From contig JASNZW010000003.1 of NCBI GenBank assembly GCA_048499435.1, positions 558,001 to 622,000 on the forward strand: 64,000 nucleotides of DNA, given 5' to 3'. A program made the translations under genes and the position numbers. How positions within the stretch are numbered: position 1 is the stretch's first letter; each line of letters opens with the position of its first letter. Under the pieces are notes generated by a model. The model was not told where the DNA came from, made no database searches, and saw nothing but the letters and a program-made list of their open reading frames with translations. The DNA is from DAOTWC01 sp048499435. Its GTDB lineage: Bacteria > Chloroflexota > Anaerolineae > Aggregatilineales > Phototrophicaceae. Positions 58,440-64,000 of this stretch are shown one piece after another.

Positions 58440-61148
58440 ATGAAAGCTATGACCAGCGCCGAAGTGCGTCAGGCGTTTCTGGATTTTTTCGAGGAAATGG
58501 GCCACCGCCAGGTCGCCTCGTCGCCGCTGGTCCCCGCCAACGACCCGACGCTGCTGTTCACCAACGCGGGCATGGTGCAGTTTAAGGACGTCTTTCTCGG
58601 CACAGACCGGCGCGACTATTCCCGCGCCACCACCTCACAGAAGTGCATGCGCGTGTCTGGCAAGCACAACGACCTTGAGGAAGTCGGCCCGTCGCCCCGT
58701 CACCATACGTTCTTCGAAATGCTGGGCAACTTCAGCTTCGGCGACTACTTCAAGCCCGACGCGATCCGCTACGCCTACACGCTGCTGACCGCTGTCTACG
58801 GCCTGCCGCCAGAGCGCCTGGTCTTTACCGTGTTCCACAACGACGACGACGCCTACAACATCTGGGTTAACGAGATCGGTGTAGACCCCCGGCGCGTCGC
58901 CCGTATGGGGCCGAAAACCAACTTCTGGCAGATGGCCGAAACCGGCCCCTGCGGCCCGACCAGCGAGATCCACTGGGATAATAACCCGGAGCTGGGCGCG
59001 GACTCAATCATCCCCATGCTTCAGGCTGAGGACAAGCGCTTCCTTGAGCTGTGGAATCTGGTGTTCATGCAGTTCAACCGCACCCAACCGGACCCAACGC
59101 ACACCGGGGCCTACGATGTCCCCCTGCCCGCCCCCGGCGTGGACACCGGCATGGGCCTGGAGCGCATCGCCAGCGTTATTCAGGGCGTCAGCGCCAACTA
59201 CGAAACCGACCTGTTCACGCCAATCATCGCCGCCACCCAGCGCCTCACCGGCCACACCGACGCCGAGCGCGACGCCAGCATCGTCCCCTACCGCGTCATC
59301 GCTGACCACATCCGCGCGGCGGTCTTTCTCATCGCCGACGGCGTGCTGCCCGGCGCTAAAGGCCGCGACTCAGTCTGCCGCCTGGTGATCCGGCGCGCCG
59401 CGCGCTTTGGGGCCAGGCTCGGCTTCCACGAGCCGTTCCTGGCGCAGGTGGCCGATGCCGTGTTCGATGTCATGGGCGGCCACTACACCGAGCTGGTTGA
59501 GCGCGCCGCCGCCATCAAAAAAGTCATCACTCAGGAAGAAATCCGTTTCCGCCGCACGCTCGACCGCGGCCTGACCGAACTCGACCAGATGCTGGCAGCG
59601 CTGGCGGAAGCGGGCAAAACCGAGCTGCCGGGCAGCCAGGCGTTTTACCTTAAGGCGACGCTGGGCCTGCCGCTTGAGGTGATCCGCGACATCGTCGCGG
59701 AGCGCGGCTGCACGGTAGACATGCCTGGCTTCCATGCTGAGGAAGAACGCCATTCCGAGGTCAGCGGCGGCGGCCAGGCGATGGGCGAGATCGCCTCAGC
59801 GGAGGTGTATAACGCGCTGCTGGCCGACCTGAAACAGTCCGGCCTGCTGGGTGCGGCGGGCGTCAGCTACCTGCCCTACGGCCCCACCGCCGCCGACACG
59901 CGGCTGCTGGCCCTTCTGCGCGGCGGCCAGCGCGTTGACAGCGCCATCTCCGGCGACCGCGTTGAGATCGTTCTGGCCGAAACACCGTTCTACGTTGAGG
60001 CGGGCGGCCAGGTCAGCGACACCGGCTTCATCAGCGGCCCCGGCTGGCTGGTCGAGGTTGAGGACATGCGCCGCCCCATAGGCGGCCTGATCGTGCACGT
60101 CGGCGAGGTGATTGAGGGCACGCCCCGCGCCGGCGACGCGGCCCACGCGGAGGTGGATGCTGCCCGCCGCGCCGATATCACCCGCAACCACACCGGCACA
60201 CACCTGCTGCACGCCGCCCTGCGTAACCGGCTGGGCGCGCACGTGCAGCAGCGCGGCTCGCTGGTCGCGCCGGACCGTCTGCGCTTCGATTTCGCCCACG
60301 ACAGCCGCGTGTCCCCGGCGGAGCTGGCCGCTATCGAGGCTGACGTTAACGCGGCGATTCTCAGAAACTACCCTGTGCGCGCCGAGGAAAAGCCGCTGGC
60401 TCAGGCGCGCCAGGAAGGGGCGATGGCGCTCTTTGGCGAAAAATACGGCGAGATCGTCCGCACCATCGTCATCCGGGACAACGGCGCGCCCTACAGCTAT
60501 GAGCTGTGTGGCGGCGTGCACGTGGGCGAAACCGCGGAGATCGGCCTGATGGTCATCGTCAGCGAAGGCAGCGTCAGCGCCGGCATCCGGCGCGTCGAAG
60601 CGCTGACCGGGCACGGCGCGCTCAGCTACCTTCAGCATCAGCTCAGCGCGCTCCACAACATCGCCGCCCGCCTGGGCGCGGCGCCCGAAGAGGCTGAACA
60701 CCGCGTCGTGCTGCTTCAGGATGAGCTGGCCGCCGCCCGCAAAGAGGCCGCCGCGCTGCGCCGTGACCTGGCGCGCCACAGCTTCGATGCGCTGCTGGCC
60801 GGCACAGAGACGGTCAACGGCGCGCAAATGCTGGTGGCGCGCGTGGATGACGCAACGCCCGACACCCTGCGCGAAATGTCCGACTGGTTCCGCGGCCGGG
60901 TCGCCAGCGGCGCGCTGGTCCTGGGCAGCGTGGTTGACAACCGCCCGCAGATTCTCGTCGCCCTCACCGACGACCTGACAAAACGCGGCCTCAACGCCGG
61001 CAGCCTCATCAAGCCGATCGCTGGCGTGGTCGGCGGCGGCGGCGGCGGGCGGCCCAATCTGGCCCAGGCCGGCGGCAAGGATGCCAGCCGCCTGGCCGAC
61101 GCGCTCGACACCGCCCGACAGCTCATCCGGGAGACGATCCAGCGCTGA
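58440..61148 (+). CDS. alaS: Alanyl-tRNA synthetase
   Basis: AlaRS charges and edits tRNA-Ala. The 902-residue product has the class II catalytic domain (TNAGMVQFKDVFLG, RHHTFFEMLGNFSFGDYFK, GPCGPTSEIHWD, GVDTGMGLERIASV), the editing domain with HTGTHLLHAAL and CGGVHVGETAEIG (zinc ligands), and the C-Ala region with RDLARHSFDALL and a final GGGGGGRPNLAQAGGKDASRL segment. AAGGA lies 9 bp upstream of the ATG. The alaS-X-ruvX-mltG order resembles that seen in Firmicutes. Confidence 0.97.
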   Translation: MKAMTSAEVRQAFLDFFEEMGHRQVASSPLVPANDPTLLFTNAGMVQFKDVFLGTDRRDYSRATTSQKCMRVSGKHNDLEEVGPSPRHHTFFEMLGNFSFGDYFKPDAIRYAYTLLTAVYGLPPERLVFTVFHNDDDAYNIWVNEIGVDPRRVARMGPKTNFWQMAETGPCGPTSEIHWDNNPELGADSIIPMLQAEDKRFLELWNLVFMQFNRTQPDPTHTGAYDVPLPAPGVDTGMGLERIASVIQGVSANYETDLFTPIIAATQRLTGHTDAERDASIVPYRVIADHIRAAVFLIADGVLPGAKGRDSVCRLVIRRAARFGARLGFHEPFLAQVADAVFDVMGGHYTELVERAAAIKKVITQEEIRFRRTLDRGLTELDQMLAALAEAGKTELPGSQAFYLKATLGLPLEVIRDIVAERGCTVDMPGFHAEEERHSEVSGGGQAMGEIASAEVYNALLADLKQSGLLGAAGVSYLPYGPTAADTRLLALLRGGQRVDSAISGDRVEIVLAETPFYVEAGGQVSDTGFISGPGWLVEVEDMRRPIGGLIVHVGEVIEGTPRAGDAAHAEVDAARRADITRNHTGTHLLHAALRNRLGAHVQQRGSLVAPDRLRFDFAHDSRVSPAELAAIEADVNAAILRNYPVRAEEKPLAQARQEGAMALFGEKYGEIVRTIVIRDNGAPYSYELCGGVHVGETAEIGLMVIVSEGSVSAGIRRVEALTGHGALSYLQHQLSALHNIAARLGAAPEEAEHRVVLLQDELAAARKEAAALRRDLARHSFDALLAGTETVNGAQMLVARVDDATPDTLREMSDWFRGRVASGALVLGSVVDNRPQILVALTDDLTKRGLNAGSLIKPIAGVVGGGGGGRPNLAQAGGKDASRLADALDTARQLIRETIQR

Positions 61149-61158
61149 GCGCCTGCCC

Positions 61159-62715
61159 ATGCCCGAACGACCGGACTTCATCCAGCTTGACGCCAGCGAC
61201 GATGTGCTGTCGGTGCGCGACCGCCTGTCTTTCATCCACGGCAAACGCGTGCTGCTCATCTGGCCTGAACAGGGCACTGTCCTGACGCGCAAGCTCGATC
61301 TGGTCCTGGTCCAGCGCGAGGCGATGCGCCGCGCCGTGCGCCTGGCGCTGGTAACGCACGACGCCCAGGTGATCAAAAACGCCGAAGAACTCAATATCAG
61401 CGCCTTTGAAACCATCGGCGCCAGCGAACGCGCCCGCTGGAAGCGCGGGCGCGCTAAAGTGTTCGCCAGCCGCTACCAGCGCCCGCCCGACCTGCCCGCC
61501 AGCGCCGACGTAATCCCGGCAGCCGCCCAGCAGCGCGCGCTCGAAAGCGACAGCCGGCCTTCGCGCTGGCGTCTGCTGCGGCGCGGCGCGGCGCTGGCGC
61601 TGCTGCTGAGCGCCGCCGGCGCGGTGGCCTATGTCGTCCTGCCCGGCGCGGTAGTCACTGTCCACCCCGCTGAGGAGCGCATCACCGCCGAGGCTGTTCT
61701 GACCGCCAGCCCCACCGCCGCCGATGTGGACATTGAGGCCGGGTTGGTGCCGGCCATGCGCCTCAGCATCACGGTTGATGAAACCGGCACGCTGCCCACC
61801 ACCGGCACGCAGGAGCTGGCCGCCGTCCCCGCCCAGGGGACCGTCATCTTCGTCAATCAGACGCCCGGCAGCGTTGAAATCCCCGCTGGGACCACCGTCA
61901 GCACCAGCGCCGGGACGCCGATCCTGTTCCGCACCACTGAAACAGCCCGCGTTCCCGCCGGGGTTGGCCAGCAGTTGGAAGTTCCCGTCCAGGCGCTGCA
62001 GGCGTCGGCGGGCGAAGTCGGCAACGTGGACGCTGGCCTCATCAACACCGTGGTGGGCGATCTCGCCAGCCGGCTGACCGTCCGCAACCTGACGCCCACC
62101 TACGGCGGAACCAGCCGCACGGCGGCGGTCGTCAGCGCCGAGGACCAGGAGCGCCTGCTGGCGATCGTGCGCCAGCAGCTTCAGTCGCGCGCCTATGTCG
62201 AAATGCTGCCGCGCCTCAACGAGGCGCAGACGCTCATCCTGGAGACGGTGCGCATCGCTGAGGAACGCGCCGACTGGACCGTGTTCAGCGCCGATGTCGG
62301 CCAGGCCGCCGACACCCTGACGCTGGATATGCGCGCCGTTGTCGAAGCGGTAGCCGTCAACCAGCGCCTCGGCCAGCAGGTAGTGCTGGCGCAGCTTTCC
62401 CGCCAGATTCCGCGCGGGCGGCAGCTCATCCCTGAAAGCGTCAGCTACGACGTGGGCGCGGTCACGCAGGCGTTCCAGGATGGCACGGTGCAGTTCAGCA
62501 TCACCGGCAGCGGGCTGGTCGCCGCCCAGATAGACACCGCGCGCGTGCAGCAGCAGCTCGCCGGGCGGCCGCGCGAGGAAGTGCTCGCCTACCTGCAAAC
62601 CCAGCTTGACCTCGACCCGGCGCGCCCGCCCACCATCGAGCTTATCCCCGGCTGGCTGGATCAACTGCCGGTGCTGCCGGTGCGCATCACAGTCCACGTG
62701 GAAACCGGCGCATGA
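61159..62715 (+). CDS. Membrane-anchored baseplate-J/gp47-like protein
   Basis: The 518-residue product has a cytoplasmic N-terminus (about 1-130; MPERPDFIQLDASDDVLSVRDRL, with VLLIWPEQGTVL), one membrane segment (about 136-158; ALALLLSAAGAVAYVVLPG) and a long external region. The external part has the repeating beta motif typical of proteins annotated baseplate J-like (GTVIFVNQTPGSVEIPAGTTV, GEVGNVDAGLINTV). I chose ATG 61159; the frame from 61081 overlaps alaS. It overlaps ruvX by 4 nt. No other phage-tail genes are present, so a cell-envelope role is more likely than a phage one. Confidence 0.72.
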   Translation: MPERPDFIQLDASDDVLSVRDRLSFIHGKRVLLIWPEQGTVLTRKLDLVLVQREAMRRAVRLALVTHDAQVIKNAEELNISAFETIGASERARWKRGRAKVFASRYQRPPDLPASADVIPAAAQQRALESDSRPSRWRLLRRGAALALLLSAAGAVAYVVLPGAVVTVHPAEERITAEAVLTASPTAADVDIEAGLVPAMRLSITVDETGTLPTTGTQELAAVPAQGTVIFVNQTPGSVEIPAGTTVSTSAGTPILFRTTETARVPAGVGQQLEVPVQALQASAGEVGNVDAGLINTVVGDLASRLTVRNLTPTYGGTSRTAAVVSAEDQERLLAIVRQQLQSRAYVEMLPRLNEAQTLILETVRIAEERADWTVFSADVGQAADTLTLDMRAVVEAVAVNQRLGQQVVLAQLSRQIPRGRQLIPESVSYDVGAVTQAFQDGTVQFSITGSGLVAAQIDTARVQQQLAGRPREEVLAYLQTQLDLDPARPPTIELIPGWLDQLPVLPVRITVHVETGA

Positions 62716-63170
62716 CGCCCGGCCGCCTGCTCGGTGTTGATCACGGCCTCAAGCGGCTGGGCCTGGCCGTGTGCGACGCATCCTGGCTGGTCGCGCGCGA
62801 GCTGGCGATCCTCCAGCGCCGTTCCCGCGCTGAAGACTTCGACCGCATCCGGCAGGTTATCGCTGAGCAGCAGGCCGTCGCGGTCGTCGTTGGCGTCCCC
62901 ACCAACTACGAGGCGCTGCCCGGCCAGCAGGACCAGGCGGCCACCGTCCGCAAATGGGCGGCGCGCCTAGCCGAGGCCGCCGCGCTGCCGGTGCTGCTGT
63001 GGGACGAGCAGCTCTCTACCAGCGATGCCCGTGACCTGGCCCGCCAGCAGCGCCGCCGGCCCGGCGCGCCCGTGGACGACCTCGCCGCCCGCGTTATCCT
63101 GCAAAGCTATATTGACGCGGTTCGCGACGGCCTGGCGGACCCGCCTTCCTTCGCGCCGCCAACGGAGTGA
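62712..63170 (+). CDS. ruvX: Holliday junction resolvase-like protein RuvX/YqgF
   Basis: YqgF proteins are RNase H-fold nucleases linked to 16S rRNA 5'-end processing and proposed Holliday junction resolution. The 152-residue product has the first catalytic motif LLGVDHGLKRLGLAVCD, the central VAVVVGVPTNYEALPG and WDEQLSTSDARDLA, and a final conserved Asp in PVDDLAARVILQSYID. It overlaps the upstream gene by 4 nt and precedes mltG by 6 bp. Confidence 0.92.
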   Translation: MTPGRLLGVDHGLKRLGLAVCDASWLVARELAILQRRSRAEDFDRIRQVIAEQQAVAVVVGVPTNYEALPGQQDQAATVRKWAARLAEAAALPVLLWDEQLSTSDARDLARQQRRRPGAPVDDLAARVILQSYIDAVRDGLADPPSFAPPTE

Positions 63171-63176
63171 TCGCCT

Positions 63177-64000
63177 GTGAGCCAACTCGCCAAAGCCGTT
63201 ATCGCCGCCGCGCTGACGTTCGGGCTGGCCCTGCTGCTGTGCGCCGGGGCGCTGTTCGTGATCTCCGGCGGCCAGCCGGTGGATTTCGCGCAGACCGAGA
63301 TCATCCGCTGGCAGCTTGCCAGCCGCCAGGACGACCTGAACCGCCCAGTCGGCGCTGATCTGACGCCGGTGCGCTTCACAATCGCCCCCGGCGAGCCGCC
63401 GCGCGTCGTCGGCCAGCGCCTGCTCGACTATGGGCTGATTGCGGACGCGGGCCTGTTCGTGGATTACGCGCGCGTCTCCGGCCTCGATGTAGAGCTGGAG
63501 GCCGGCACTTATTTCCTCAACCAGACTCAGACTATCCCACAGATCGCCGTCGCGCTCACCGACTCGCGCAGCAGCGTGATTCCGTTTCGCATCCTGGAGG
63601 GCTGGCGGCAGGAAGAAATCGCGGCGGCGGTAGATGCCAACGGCCTGTTTGGCTTTTCCGGCGCGGACTTCCTGGCGGCAGTTGGCCCCGGCGCGGCGGT
63701 AGACGCGGCCTTTGCCGAATACGCCAGCCTGCCGCCGGGCGCGTCGCTGGAGGGTTTCCTCTTTCCAGACACCTACCAGCTTCCGCCCGAAATCACGCCC
63801 GCCGGCCTGCGCGACACGCTCACCGAAACTTTCGCCGCGCGCGTGGACGCGCAGCTTGTGGCCGACGCCGCTGCCCAGGGGCTGTCGCTGTTCGATGTCG
63901 TCACGCTGGCGTCCATCATCCAGCGCGAATCAGTCCACGCTGAAGAAAACCCGCTGATCGCCAGCGTCTACCGCAACCGTCTGGACACCGGCATGAAACT
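63177..64000 (+). CDS. mltG: Endolytic murein transglycosylase MltG (3' truncated by window edge)
   Basis: MltG cleaves nascent glycan strands and is thought to end their elongation. The frame starts at GTG 63177, with GGAG upstream, and stays open to the end of the window (274 codons). It begins with a membrane segment (about 7-29; VIAAALTFGLALLLCAGALFVIS), followed by a LysM-like region (about 60-120: FTIAPGEPPRVVGQRLLDYGLI...LEAGTYFL). The YceG core has EGFLFPDTYQLP and the catalytic Glu in TLASIIQRESVHAEENPLIASVYRNRL. About 60-80 residues should lie beyond the window. Confidence 0.94.
   Translation, partial: MSQLAKAVIAAALTFGLALLLCAGALFVISGGQPVDFAQTEIIRWQLASRQDDLNRPVGADLTPVRFTIAPGEPPRVVGQRLLDYGLIADAGLFVDYARVSGLDVELEAGTYFLNQTQTIPQIAVALTDSRSSVIPFRILEGWRQEEIAAAVDANGLFGFSGADFLAAVGPGAAVDAAFAEYASLPPGASLEGFLFPDTYQLPPEITPAGLRDTLTETFAARVDAQLVADAAAQGLSLFDVVTLASIIQRESVHAEENPLIASVYRNRLDTGMK

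Noticed and set aside
59796..61415. Open frame of 539 codons on the minus strand
   Set aside because: It lies antisense to alaS, whose catalytic and editing motifs are intact. The frame has no family motifs and the Ala/Arg/Gln-rich composition expected of GC-rich antisense frames.
61123..62697. Open frame of 524 codons on the minus strand
   Set aside because: It is antisense to the baseplate-J-like gene, with no start signal and no recognisable motifs.
61159..62715. Prophage or contractile injection system, suggested by the baseplate-J-like gene
   Set aside because: No tail, capsid, integrase or sheath genes are present, and the gene has a membrane segment and sits among housekeeping genes.
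1..64000. CRISPR array, insertion sequence or integrated element
   Set aside because: I saw no regularly spaced repeats, transposase or integrase genes, or terminal inverted repeats. Gene content is housekeeping and composition is even.

Overview
The window is 64 kb of GC-rich bacterial chromosome, densely packed, with many GTG and TTG starts. The organism is most likely a member of the Chloroflexota (Anaerolineae-like). This is an inference from gene content: LysM and PT-rich secreted proteins, DUF6062-like and DUF503 proteins, a BTAD/SARP-type regulator, a ribosomal protein L31 with a long C-terminal extension, and a baseplate-J-like gene beside ruvX and mltG. No rRNA is present to confirm it. 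There is no prophage, insertion sequence, CRISPR array or obvious island.

Layout. 1-4.2 kb: 3' part of queA, an rplU-rpmA-rpmE ribosomal operon ending in a clear terminator, tdk, and a His-rich membrane protein. 4.3-10.3 kb (minus): a secreted or cell-wall operon of a LysM protein, DUF192, a LysM-M23 endopeptidase and a GH31 glycosidase. 10.3-11.9 kb: response regulator, DUF6062-like protein, DUF503. 12-16.1 kb: sucCD and ftsH. 16.1-17.4 kb (minus): two small membrane proteins and a NUDIX hydrolase. 17.5-20.5 kb: SbnI/ParB-like protein, ACT-domain protein, hypothetical, membrane-anchored JAMM peptidase, prepilin-peptidase-like protein. 20.6-25.8 kb: mnmA-iscS, diverging from eno-pyk. 25.9-29.9 kb: zinc-ribbon membrane protein, anchored surface protein, SARP regulator, membrane protein. 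30-35 kb (minus): hisHAFIE, then a thioesterase and an acyl-CoA ligase. 35.2-42.3 kb: SAM hydroxide adenosyltransferase, murA, selB, coiled-coil protein, FGGY kinase, tRNA-Arg(TCT). 42.3-45.2 kb: gyrB with a long leader, and a short FtsZ-like GTPase. 45.3-52.4 kb: BMP-type nucleoside ABC transporter, secG, oligopeptide-type binding protein. 52.4-58.4 kb: CoA-transferase subunit, rtcB, cNMP-binding protein, TSUP permease, tyrS, TIR-FGE protein. 58.4-64 kb: alaS, baseplate-J-like protein, ruvX, and the 5' part of mltG.

The standout observation is the his leader (34985-35157, minus strand). A perfectly spaced TTGACA/TATACT promoter is followed by a ribosome binding site, a 19-codon GTG-started peptide with four His codons within seven codons, mutually exclusive pairing segments, and a U6 intrinsic terminator just before hisH. 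It reads as a classical His-codon attenuator. Other points for a second look are an L31 fused to an RNA-polymerase-alpha-CTD-like domain, an FtsZ homologue cut down to its GTPase half, MurA with Asp in place of the fosfomycin-target Cys, a structured gyrB leader, a TIR-FGE fusion, and an SbnI/free-serine-kinase-like protein.
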